Source of the DNA: Paracoccaceae bacterium
GTDB lineage: Bacteria; Pseudomonadota; Alphaproteobacteria; Rhodobacterales; Rhodobacteraceae
Length of the DNA: 5,067 bases
Direction of reading: 5' to 3'
Assembly: GCA_023260935.1 (NCBI GenBank)
Contig: JALQTL010000195.1
Span: 1 to 5,067 of the forward strand
The notes under the pieces are model-generated. The model saw only the letters and a program-made list of their open reading frames with translations. It searched no databases and was not told the origin of the DNA. The translations under genes and the position numbers were made by a program. Below, in pieces: positions 1 to 5,067 of the stretch (the stretch's first letter is position 1; every line of letters starts with the position of its first letter).

Positions 1-1
1 C

Positions 2-637
2 GTACCTAATGTGGATGAACTGCCCGATGACCTCCGGGAAATGGTGCTCAAGGTTCAGGAAAAAACCGGCTTTATTCCCAATGTGTTTCTGGCCCTGGCC
101 CACCGGCCCGACGAATGCCGGGCTTTCTTCGCCATGCACGATGCGCTGATGGCGGCGGATACAGGGTTGCGGCCCGTGGGGTATCGCGCGCTGGAATCGC
201 TGCGGCTGGAAAAGGGCTATCGGGCCTGGTCATCCGACATCACGCCCAACGACACCCCGTTCGAGGCGGGTCTGGGCTGGGCTGTCAAGATGAAGGGCAA
301 CACCCCTTTCCTTGGCCGCACGGCGCTGGAGGCGGTGGCGGGAAAACCGCTGACAAAGCGGCTGATGGGCTTTGTGGTGGATGACCCGCAGGCGGTGCTG
401 CTGGGGCGGGAAACCATCCTGCGCGACGGGCAGCCGGTCGGGTATCTGACCTCGGGCGGCTATGGCTACAGCCTTGGAAAGGGGATCGGTCTTGGCTATG
501 TCCGCAACCCCGGCGGGGTGGCCGATGGCTGGCTGCGCAGCGGGCGCTATACGCTGGTGATTGCGGGCGATGAAACCCCCGCCACACTGGCCGAAGGCCC
601 GCTTTATGACGCCGAGGGCGCGCGCATCCGGGCCTGA
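2..637 (+). CDS. Chimeric ORF: AhpD-like N-terminal fragment fused to the GcvT-like C-terminus of a DMGDH/sarcosine dehydrogenase-type FAD oxidoreductase (5' partial)
   Basis: The frame is open to the left edge, so the true start lies outside; GTG at 11 is only the first possible start inside the window. Residues are numbered from that GTG. Residues 1-47 (DELPDDLREMVLKVQEKTGF, then PNVFLALAHRPDE and FFAMHDALM) match the N-terminus of AhpD-like 'peroxidase-related' proteins. In that family the CxxC redox motif comes later, and it is absent here. From about residue 44 to the end the protein reads as the C-terminal part of the folate-binding GcvT-like domain of dimethylglycine/sarcosine dehydrogenases: GLRPVGYRALESLRLEKGYR, DITPNDTPFEAGLGWAVK, FLGR and GYLTSGGYGYSLGKGIGLGY. 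Those enzymes are about 800 residues; the FAD-binding oxidase part and the first GcvT subdomain are missing. I infer a non-functional fusion or remnant. Family assignments of both halves are firm; whether the join is biological is not. The stop codon directly abuts that of aroC on the other strand. Confidence 0.8.
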   Translation, partial: VPNVDELPDDLREMVLKVQEKTGFIPNVFLALAHRPDECRAFFAMHDALMAADTGLRPVGYRALESLRLEKGYRAWSSDITPNDTPFEAGLGWAVKMKGNTPFLGRTALEAVAGKPLTKRLMGFVVDDPQAVLLGRETILRDGQPVGYLTSGGYGYSLGKGIGLGYVRNPGGVADGWLRSGRYTLVIAGDETPATLAEGPLYDAEGARIRA

Positions 638-1738
638 TCAGCCGATCTGGCCACGGATGCCGCCGGTCTGGCCCCGGTCCATCAGGATATGGTCAAGGAT
701 GACGGCGGCCATCATCGCCTCACCCACCGGAACGGCGCGGATTCCGACGCAGGGGTCATGTCGGCCCTTTGTGATCAGATCGACCTCGGCCCCCTTGGTC
801 GTGACCGTCTGGCGCGGGGTCAGGATGGACGAGGTGGGCTTGACCGCGAAACGGCAGACGACGGGCTGGCCGGTGGTGATGCCGCCCAGAATGCCGCCGG
901 CGTGGTTCGACAGATACTCGGGCCCGTTTGGCCCCATGCGGATTTCGTCGGCGTTTTCCACACCGGTCAGGGCAGCGGTGGCCATGCCATCGCCAATCTC
1001 GACCGCCTTTACCGCGTTGATCGACATCATCGCGGCCGCCAGATCGCTGTCCATCTTGGCATAAAGCGGCGCCCCAAGGCCGGCAGGCACGCCCGTCGCC
1101 ACCACCTCGATCACCGCGCCGACGGAATTGTGGTTCAGCCGCAGGTCATCCAGATAGGCGGCCCATTCCCCGGCCGCCACCGGATCGGGGCACCAGAACG
1201 GGTTGGCCTCGACCTGCGCCATGTCGAACCGCGCGCGGTCCACCCCTTTCACCCCCATCTGCACCATATAGCCGGTGATCCGCAGGCCGGGCACCATCTG
1301 CGCCAGAACCGCCCGGGCGACGCCCCCGGCGGCAACCCGGCTGGCGGTCTCGCGGGCGCTGGACCGGCCCCCGCCGCGATAATCGCGCAGGCCGTATTTC
1401 TGGTGATAGGTGATATCGGCATGGCCGGGCCGGAAGGATTGGGCGATTTCGCCGTAATCCTTCGACCGCTGGTCGGTGTTTTCGATCATCAGCTGGATCG
1501 GTGTGCCGGTCGTGCGCCCTTCGAACACACCCGAAAGGATGCGCACCTCATCCGGTTCCTTGCGCTGGGTCGTGAATTTCGACGTGCCGGGTTTGCGCCG
1601 GTCCAGCCAGGGTTGAAGATCAGCCTCGGAAAGGGCCACACCGGGGGGGCAGCCATCCACGGTGCAGCCGATGGCCGGGCCATGGCTTTCGCCCCAGGTG
1701 GTGACACGGAACAGATGGCCGTAGGTGTTGAAGCTCAT
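638..1738 (-). CDS. aroC: Chorismate synthase
   Basis: This is the last enzyme of the shikimate pathway. It converts 5-enolpyruvylshikimate 3-phosphate to chorismate with loss of phosphate, using reduced FMN as a catalytic cofactor in the cytoplasm. The protein is 366 residues, the usual bacterial length, and all family signatures are intact: GESHG at 16-20 followed by the glycine/proline-rich loop (GCPPG), RPGHAD at 103-108, GRSSARETASRVAAG at 124-138, and RHDPC...RAVPVGEAM at 326-342. The frame stays open nine codons further upstream, but the ATG at 1738 is chosen because the protein then begins MSFNTYGHLFRVTTWGESHG, as in other chorismate synthases, and because AGGAG lies seven bases upstream. 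It follows the 58-residue membrane protein gene on the same strand with a 101-base gap and no convincing terminator, so cotranscription is likely. There is no flavin reductase domain, so it should depend on reduced flavin made elsewhere, as in other monofunctional enzymes. Confidence 0.98.
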   Translation of the reverse strand: MSFNTYGHLFRVTTWGESHGPAIGCTVDGCPPGVALSEADLQPWLDRRKPGTSKFTTQRKEPDEVRILSGVFEGRTTGTPIQLMIENTDQRSKDYGEIAQSFRPGHADITYHQKYGLRDYRGGGRSSARETASRVAAGGVARAVLAQMVPGLRITGYMVQMGVKGVDRARFDMAQVEANPFWCPDPVAAGEWAAYLDDLRLNHNSVGAVIEVVATGVPAGLGAPLYAKMDSDLAAAMMSINAVKAVEIGDGMATAALTGVENADEIRMGPNGPEYLSNHAGGILGGITTGQPVVCRFAVKPTSSILTPRQTVTTKGAEVDLITKGRHDPCVGIRAVPVGEAMMAAVILDHILMDRGQTGGIRGQIG

Positions 1739-1745
1739 GCGCGGT

Positions 1746-1750
1746 CTCCT
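1746..1750 (-). promoter_or_regulatory. Ribosome binding site of aroC
   Basis: On the minus strand AGGAG stands seven bases before the ATG at 1738. It decides the start against the nine-codon N-terminal extension of the open frame. Confidence 0.85.
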
Positions 1751-1839
1751 GCTGGAAACCCCCATAGGCCAAAACCGTGCGGGAATGAAGGGGCTCGCGC
1801 AGCGAGGGGCGCCATCAGACCGGCGATATCTGCCGCAGA

Positions 1840-2016
1840 TCAGGCCAGTTGCCGCGCCACCAGCCAGCTTACCGGCACCGCTGCGACAAGGCCGATGGCC
1901 GCCGCGATCACGATGGGACGCAAGGTATCAAGCCCCATGGTCAGGGCGATGATGATGGAAATGCCCATCAGGGTGGTGGAAGCGATGGAAAACAGGATCA
2001 GCATCAGGCGTGTCAT
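1840..2016 (-). CDS. Small two-helix membrane protein (58 aa), function unknown
   Basis: The frame encodes 58 residues, starting MTRLMLILFSIASTTLMG and ending VSWLVARQLA. It has two hydrophobic stretches, about residues 4-27 and 34-54, separated by a short polar turn (MGLDTLRP), so it should be a small inner-membrane hairpin. A strong Shine-Dalgarno (GGAGG, five bases before the ATG) supports translation. From memory, Rhodobacterales genomes carry conserved proteins of this size and shape, some labelled 'CTP synthetase'. That name cannot be right: nothing here resembles the synthetase or glutaminase domain of CTP synthase, which is over 500 residues. The gene lies upstream of aroC on the same strand and downstream of an FNR-type box, so it may be the first gene of an oxygen-regulated unit with aroC. 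No catalytic motif is visible. I am confident that it is a gene and ignorant of its function. Confidence 0.85.
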   Translation of the reverse strand: MTRLMLILFSIASTTLMGISIIIALTMGLDTLRPIVIAAAIGLVAAVPVSWLVARQLA

Positions 2017-2027
2017 CTTTGCCTCCG
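2017..2027 (-). promoter_or_regulatory. Ribosome binding site of the 58-aa membrane protein
   Basis: On the minus strand CGGAGG followed by CAAAG leads directly into the ATG at 2016. This is close to the ideal anti-16S match and spacing, and it is the main evidence that this short frame is translated. Confidence 0.8.
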
Positions 2028-2092
2028 GTCAGGGAAGAAGGTGTTTGAATCGGACTTGCCCAAGCAGTCCACCACATCCTGCCGTGCCCGGC

Positions 2093-2108
2093 ATTGATCG
2101 GGATCAAT
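2093..2108. promoter_or_regulatory. FNR/FnrL-type binding site (TTGAT-N4-ATCAA)
   Basis: The sequence ATTGATCGGGATCAAT contains the FNR-family consensus TTGAT-N4-ATCAA (2094-2107) without mismatch, and the inverted repeat extends to seven-base arms around a two-base centre. In Rhodobacterales this is the recognised site of FnrL/FnrP, the iron-sulfur oxygen-sensing regulators; related Crp/Fnr members can bind similar sites. It sits between the 3' end of the EamA gene and the start of the small membrane protein gene, so the latter (and possibly aroC) is the natural target. If it activates from the usual position about 41 bases before the transcript start, transcription would begin near 2059, leaving a leader of about 43 bases. 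I see only a poor -10 there (TGGACT). Binding itself is inferred. Confidence 0.7.
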
Positions 2109-2112
2109 TATA
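2107..2112 (-). promoter_or_regulatory. Possible -10 element (TATAAT) overlapping the FNR-type box
   Basis: On the minus strand the hexamer TATAAT lies immediately upstream of, and sharing one base with, the FNR-type box, in the most AT-rich patch of the window. No good -35 is seen at 16-18 bases (GCAAAC or similar), so this promoter is tentative. If used, the transcript would start near 2100, inside the box, and FNR binding would repress rather than activate. Confidence 0.35.
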
Positions 2113-2145
2113 TGCAATATAGAGAATGTGTTTGCTCGGCGCCCG

Positions 2146-3024
2146 TCATGCCCGCCCGCGTTCCATCTGAACGATCAGGATGCCCACCATGGCGATGGCA
2201 ACACCGATCAGGTCAGTTCGGGTGACATGTTCACCCAGCAGGGCGGCGGCAATCGCCACGCCGAAGGCTGGGTTCAGGAAGTGAAAGGTGGCCGCCCGCA
2301 CCGCGCCAATCCGCCGGACCAGCCCAAACCAAAGCAGGGTCGCGGCCAGCCCTGGAACGAAGCACTGATAAAGAAAGGCCGCAAGCCAGCGCATCGACAA
2401 GGCAATCTGCGGCACTTCGGTTAGCCCCGAGGCAAGTGCGAGCGCCCCGCAGCCGACCAGCATCTGCAAGCCCACAACCATCAGCAGGTTGCCGGTTCCA
2501 CTGGCCCCCCGCACCGTCAGCGTGGCCACGGCCAGCGCCAGCGCCCCAAGGATGCACAGCGCGATACCCAGCGTATCGGCCCCCCCTTGCACCCGGCTTC
2601 CCATGATCAGCACCACGCCGGCCATGCCGGCGGCCAGCCCGGCCAATCCCCGTGCCGATGTCCTTTCCCCGCGAAAGGCCCAGCCAAGCCCCGCCACGAT
2701 CAGCGGCATGGACGAGGCGATGATGGCGGCCAAGGACGCCTCGATCCACTGCATCGCGATGAAGTTCAGGCCAAGATACAGCGCGTTCTGGCACAGGCCA
2801 AAGACCAGCACCGCCCGCGCTTGCGGCCCGCCGAGCCCCCCGGGCAGGCGCCAGTCCTGCCCCATCAGGCGGGCGGCGGTGATGGCGACAAGGCCGGTCA
2901 AACCGAAACGCAGCGCAAGTGACAAAAGCGGCGGGGCATCGGCCACGATGATGCGGGCCGTGGCAAAGGCCGAAGACCACATCAACGCGAAGGCAAGGCC
3001 CATGGCGATTGCGCGGATGTCCAT
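2146..3024 (-). CDS. EamA/DMT-family transporter (drug/metabolite exporter-like permease)
   Basis: This is a 292-residue polytopic membrane protein with two EamA repeats, about residues 5-141 and 152-286, each of roughly five helices, giving ten in total. The first repeat opens with the typical ALMWSSAFATARI segment. The end of each repeat has the family's conserved Gly-Glu before the last helix (FRGER at 117-121, LLGEHVT at 262-268). Relatives in the RhaT/YdcZ/EamA superfamily move amino acids, nucleosides or other small metabolites, usually outward; the substrate cannot be read from sequence. The frame is open 47 codons further upstream, but that stretch is hydrophilic and proline-rich and would overlap the 5' end of amn. 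The ATG at 3024 gives the standard length and has GAGG five bases upstream. The gene is transcribed divergently from amn. No terminator is seen after its stop. Confidence 0.95.
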   Translation of the reverse strand: MDIRAIAMGLAFALMWSSAFATARIIVADAPPLLSLALRFGLTGLVAITAARLMGQDWRLPGGLGGPQARAVLVFGLCQNALYLGLNFIAMQWIEASLAAIIASSMPLIVAGLGWAFRGERTSARGLAGLAAGMAGVVLIMGSRVQGGADTLGIALCILGALALAVATLTVRGASGTGNLLMVVGLQMLVGCGALALASGLTEVPQIALSMRWLAAFLYQCFVPGLAATLLWFGLVRRIGAVRAATFHFLNPAFGVAIAAALLGEHVTRTDLIGVAIAMVGILIVQMERGRA

Positions 3025-3109
3025 GGCGGCCTCATCAGAAGGATCATGCCGGGATGGGCTAACAGGTTGGGCAGCAAAGGGCCAGACCCGCCCGTTACAA
3101 AGGCTTTGC

Positions 3110-3139
3110 TTGCCGAAGGGGGGGTGTTCCGGCTTATAT
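3110..3139 (+). promoter_or_regulatory. Candidate sigma-70-type promoter of amn
   Basis: TTGCCG at 3110-3115 and TTATAT at 3134-3139 are separated by 18 bases, and a transcript would start about 18 bases before the amn ATG. The match is moderate, and the call rests only on position and hexamer similarity. Confidence 0.35.
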
Positions 3140-3144
3140 GCCGG
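3129..3144. repeat. Inverted repeat CCGGC-N6-GCCGG in the EamA/amn divergent region
   Basis: The sequence CCGGCTTATATGCCGG has perfect five-base arms around an AT-rich centre, ending 19 bases before the amn ATG. The centre carries a -10-like string readable on the plus strand (TTATAT) and, less well placed, on the minus strand (TATAAG). With TTGCCG at 3110-3115 (spacer 18) it could be the amn promoter with an operator on its -10. Alternatively it could form a hairpin in the mRNA near the start codon. Either role is inference. Confidence 0.4.
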
Positions 3145-3163
3145 ATCAAAAGATGGATTGGAC

Positions 3164-4642
3164 ATGCAAGACGGATCTGCCGCTTATCTGACGCCCGATA
3201 TTCCGCCCGCCGAGGCCTTTACCGATCCCGCCGCCGCCGTGGACCGGCTGGAAGCGCTTTATGCCGATGCAACCGCCTTCCTGTCGCGCCATTTCAGCGC
3301 CTGCGTGACAACCGGGCGGCCGCCCCAGCGGGTGCGGGCATTCTATCCCGAGATCCGCTTCATGGTGACAAGCCATGCCAAGACCGACACCCGCCTGTCC
3401 TTTGGCCATGTGGCCGGGCCGGGGGTATATGCCACCACGGTGACGCGGCCTGACCTGTTCCGCCAGTATCTGATCCAGCAACTCGGCCTGTTGATCCAGA
3501 ACCATGACCAGCCGGTGATCATCGGCCCTTCCGACACGCCGATCCCCGTTCATTTCGCCGTGGCCGGAAATCCGGCTGTATCCGTCCCGCAGGAAGGTGT
3601 GCTTGATTTCTCGCTGCGCGATGTGTTTGACGTGCCCGATCTGGCCACCACCAATGATGACATCGTGAACGGGGTGCGCACTGCCTATGCCGACGGGTCG
3701 ATGCCGCTGGCCCCCTTTACCGCGCAACGGGTCGATTATTCGCTGGCCCGGCTTAGCCATTACACCGCCACCGATGCCGAGCATTTCCAGAACCATGTCC
3801 TGTTCACGAACTACCAGTTCTATGTGGACGAGTTCGAAGCCTATGCGCGGCAGATGCTGGCCGACAGGACCAGCGGCTATGTGGCCTTTGTGGCCACGGG
3901 AAATCAGGTGATCACCACGCCGGACGGCGTGCTTCAGCCGATTGCGAAGATGCCCCAGATGCCGACCTATCATCTGAAACGGTCCGACGGGCAGGGTATC
4001 ACGCTTGTGAACATCGGGGTGGGCCCGTCGAACGCCAAAACCGCAACCGACCATATCGCGGTGCTGCGCCCCCATGCCTGGCTGATGGTGGGCCATTGCG
4101 CGGGCTTGCGCAACACGCAGGCGCTGGGCGATTTCGTGCTGGCCCATGCCTATCTGCGCGAAGACCATGTACTGGATGATGACCTGCCGGTCTGGGTGCC
4201 GATCCCGGCACTGGCGGAAATACAGATCGCGCTTCAGGAAGCGGTGGCCGAAGTCACCCAGCTGGAAGGGTATGAGCTGAAGCGGATCATGCGCACAGGT
4301 ACGGTGGCCACGATCGACAACCGCAATTGGGAACTGCGTGATCAGTCCGGCCCGGTCAAGCGCCTGAGCCAGAGCCGCGCCATCGCGCTGGATATGGAAA
4401 GCGCCACGATCGCGGCCAACGGCTTCCGCTTCCGGGTGCCCTATGGCACGCTGCTTTGCGTTTCCGACAAGCCGCTGCATGGCGAGCTGAAACTGCCCGG
4501 CATGGCGACCGATTTTTACCGAAGCCAGGTCGAACGGCACCTGCTGATCGGCATTCATGCGATGGAACAACTGCGCGAAATGCCGGTGGAACGCATCCAC
4601 AGCCGCAAGCTGCGCAGCTTCGAGGAAACCGCCTTCCTGTAA
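3164..4642 (+). CDS. amn: AMP nucleosidase
   Basis: This enzyme hydrolyses AMP to adenine and ribose 5-phosphate in the cytoplasm, helping to control the adenylate pool. The protein is 492 residues, against 484 for E. coli Amn, and is alignable along its whole length. The N-terminal AMP nucleosidase domain (about 10-170) carries TTTRPDLFRQYL-like and RRVDYSLARLSHYT-like blocks (here TTVTRPDLFRQYL, and QRVDYSLARLSHYT further on). The C-terminal nucleoside phosphorylase-fold domain carries VNIGVGPSNAKT at 282-293, GHCAGLR, LAHAYLREDHVLDDDLP, DMESATIAA from 410, and VSDKPLHGELKLPG from 433, whose Asp435 corresponds to the catalytic general-acid position. It ends HSRKLRSFEETAFL, as in the family. 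The frame runs open far upstream, but that part is antisense to the EamA gene; ATG 3164 gives the right length. The Shine-Dalgarno is weak (GATGGA/TTGGA), which suggests modest translation. Confidence 0.97.
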   Translation: MQDGSAAYLTPDIPPAEAFTDPAAAVDRLEALYADATAFLSRHFSACVTTGRPPQRVRAFYPEIRFMVTSHAKTDTRLSFGHVAGPGVYATTVTRPDLFRQYLIQQLGLLIQNHDQPVIIGPSDTPIPVHFAVAGNPAVSVPQEGVLDFSLRDVFDVPDLATTNDDIVNGVRTAYADGSMPLAPFTAQRVDYSLARLSHYTATDAEHFQNHVLFTNYQFYVDEFEAYARQMLADRTSGYVAFVATGNQVITTPDGVLQPIAKMPQMPTYHLKRSDGQGITLVNIGVGPSNAKTATDHIAVLRPHAWLMVGHCAGLRNTQALGDFVLAHAYLREDHVLDDDLPVWVPIPALAEIQIALQEAVAEVTQLEGYELKRIMRTGTVATIDNRNWELRDQSGPVKRLSQSRAIALDMESATIAANGFRFRVPYGTLLCVSDKPLHGELKLPGMATDFYRSQVERHLLIGIHAMEQLREMPVERIHSRKLRSFEETAFL

Positions 4643-4689
4643 CGCCCCGTCCCGACACGCGGCAGGGCGCGCATCCGGCCATTCTGGGC

Positions 4690-4718
4690 TTGCACTTTGC
4701 CGCGAAAACCTGTGTAGC
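4690..4718 (+). promoter_or_regulatory. Candidate promoter of the HU-family gene
   Basis: TTGCAC at 4690-4695 and TGTAGC at 4713-4718 are 17 bases apart. The first is a good -35 and the second a mediocre -10. Transcription would begin near 4725, just upstream of the GC-rich hairpin at 4731-4742, placing that hairpin in the HU leader. The call is based on position and hexamer similarity only. Confidence 0.4.
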
Positions 4719-4730
4719 ACTGTCCATCAT

Positions 4731-4747
4731 GCCCCGAGGGGCTTTTT
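4731..4747 (+). terminator. Terminator-like hairpin between amn and the HU-family gene
   Basis: GCCCCGAGGGGC followed by TTTTT is a compact GC stem with a U-tract: four pairs with a CGAG loop, or five if the loop is ignored. It lies 88 bases after the amn stop and 39 bases before the HU start codon. The simplest reading is the intrinsic terminator of amn. The stem is short, and a promoter-like pair lies just upstream of it, so some transcripts into HU may have to read through it. Confidence 0.6.
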
Positions 4748-4773
4748 CTCCGCCAGATTGCGGGGACAAGACC

Positions 4774-4779
4774 AAAGGA
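4774..4779 (+). promoter_or_regulatory. Ribosome binding site of the HU-family gene
   Basis: AAAGGA lies seven bases before the ATG at 4787 in an A-rich, probably unstructured stretch. It decides the start against the in-frame ATG four codons later. Confidence 0.75.
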
Positions 4780-4786
4780 AAGAAAA

Positions 4787-5067
4787 ATGTCGAAACCGAT
4801 GACCAAGACGCAACTCGTGGCCGCCCTGTCCGAAGCCATGGGCGCCGACAAGAAAACCGCCGGCACCGCGCTGGATGCGATCGCCGCCATCGTCGCGCGT
4901 GAAGTGGCCGCCGGTGGCGCCGTCACCCTGCCGGGCCTTGGCAAGGTCGTCTGCCGCGCCCGCCCGGAACGTCAGGTCCGCAACCCGGCCACCGGCGAAA
5001 CCGTGACCAAGCCGGCCGACAAGCAGGTGAAATTCACCATCGCCAAGGCGCTGAAAGACAGCGTGAA
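4787..5067 (+). CDS. HU-family DNA-binding protein (3' partial)
   Basis: Ninety-three codons are present before the window ends; HU-type proteins in this group are about 94-95 residues, so only the last codon or two and the stop are missing. HU/IHF proteins are small dimeric nucleoid proteins that bend and wrap DNA. The N-terminal helical part (TKTQLVAALSEAMGADKKTA, then ALDAIAAIV) is followed by the sheet with LPGLGKVVCRARPERQ at 48-63 and the DNA-intercalating arm tip RNPATGE at 65-71, then the basic C-terminal helix (FTIAKALKDSV). The ATG at 4787 is chosen over the in-frame ATG at 4799 because AAAGGA stands seven bases before it. Whether it acts as general HU or a specialised paralogue cannot be told, so no symbol is given. 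A cysteine at 56 is present in the strand leading to the arm. Confidence 0.93.
   Translation, partial: MSKPMTKTQLVAALSEAMGADKKTAGTALDAIAAIVAREVAAGGAVTLPGLGKVVCRARPERQVRNPATGETVTKPADKQVKFTIAKALKDSV

Noticed and set aside
1739..1765. Nine-codon upstream extension of aroC
   Set aside because: The added residues (MGVSSRRPR) run through the AGGAG that serves the ATG at 1738, and family members begin at MSFNTYGH.
1828..1840. Palindrome ATCTGCCGCAGAT just after the small membrane protein gene, considered as a terminator
   Set aside because: Only a five-base stem with a three-base loop is possible and no U-tract follows; probably chance, and it leaves aroC cotranscription open.
689..2122. Long plus-strand open frame (477 codons) opposite aroC and the small membrane gene
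   Set aside because: It is antisense to an unmistakable chorismate synthase; the predicted protein is rich in His, Arg, Gly and Pro without domains, as expected from the complementary strand of a high-GC gene.
2489..3163. N-terminal extension of the amn frame by 225 codons
   Set aside because: The extension is antisense to the conserved EamA transporter, has shadow-like composition, and would give 717 residues against 484 in E. coli.
3025..3165. 47-codon N-terminal extension of the EamA transporter
   Set aside because: It is hydrophilic and unlike any transporter N-terminus, would overlap the amn start, and the ATG at 3024 has its own ribosome binding site and gives the standard length.
4643..4669. 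CGCCC...GGGCG arms directly after the amn stop, considered as a terminator
   Set aside because: Five-base arms with a 17-base loop and no T-run; the hairpin at 4731-4747 is a much better candidate.
3146..4720. Minus-strand open frame of 524 codons covering all of amn
   Set aside because: Amn is certain on the plus strand along its full length; the antisense frame stays open because of GC-rich third positions and has no recognisable motif or membrane pattern.
1..5067. Possible novel multi-gene system, mobile element, CRISPR array, tRNA or phage remnant
   Set aside because: Apart from the unexplained 58-residue membrane protein, the genes are ordinary housekeeping or transporter families in mixed orientations; no direct repeats, terminal inverted repeats, integrase or transposase signatures, or tRNA-like folds were seen.

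Overview
The window looks like a chromosomal segment from a high-GC alphaproteobacterium of the Rhodobacterales (Rhodobacter/Paracoccus-type). This rests on the strong G/C bias at third codon positions, the wording of the proteins (chorismate synthase, AMP nucleosidase, a short HU-family protein beginning MSKPMTKTQL), and a perfect FNR/FnrL-type box. It is mostly ordinary housekeeping sequence. I see no mobile element, CRISPR array, tRNA or rRNA, and no multi-gene defence or biosynthetic system.

Layout. (1) At 2-637 (+), open at the left edge, is a chimeric reading frame. About 45 residues from the N-terminus of an AhpD-like 'peroxidase-related' protein are joined in frame to the C-terminal GcvT-like part of a dimethylglycine/sarcosine dehydrogenase-type FAD oxidoreductase. 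Neither half keeps its catalytic region, so this is either a deletion scar or an assembly join; it is the oddest thing in the window. (2) At 638-1738 (-) is aroC, chorismate synthase, converging on the chimera with no base between the two stop codons. (3) At 1840-2016 (-) is a 58-residue protein with two membrane segments and a good Shine-Dalgarno, upstream of aroC and probably transcribed with it. (4) At 2017-2145 is an intergenic region with a perfect TTGAT-N4-ATCAA box. (5) At 2146-3024 (-) is a ten-helix EamA-family transporter. (6) At 3025-3163 is a divergent intergenic region with a palindrome beside the amn start. (7) At 3164-4642 (+) is amn, AMP nucleosidase. (8) At 4643-4786 is an intergenic region with a promoter-like pair and a terminator-like hairpin. 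(9) At 4787 to the right edge (+) is an HU-family DNA-binding protein, cut within one or two codons of its expected end.

The genes do not form one pathway. AroC makes chorismate for aromatic amino acids, folate and quinones. Amn breaks AMP into adenine and ribose 5-phosphate. The EamA protein is a probable metabolite exporter of unknown substrate, and HU is a nucleoid protein. The regulatory point of interest is that oxygen sensing through an FNR-type regulator may control the small membrane protein and possibly aroC. No gene-free stretch exceeds 150 bases.
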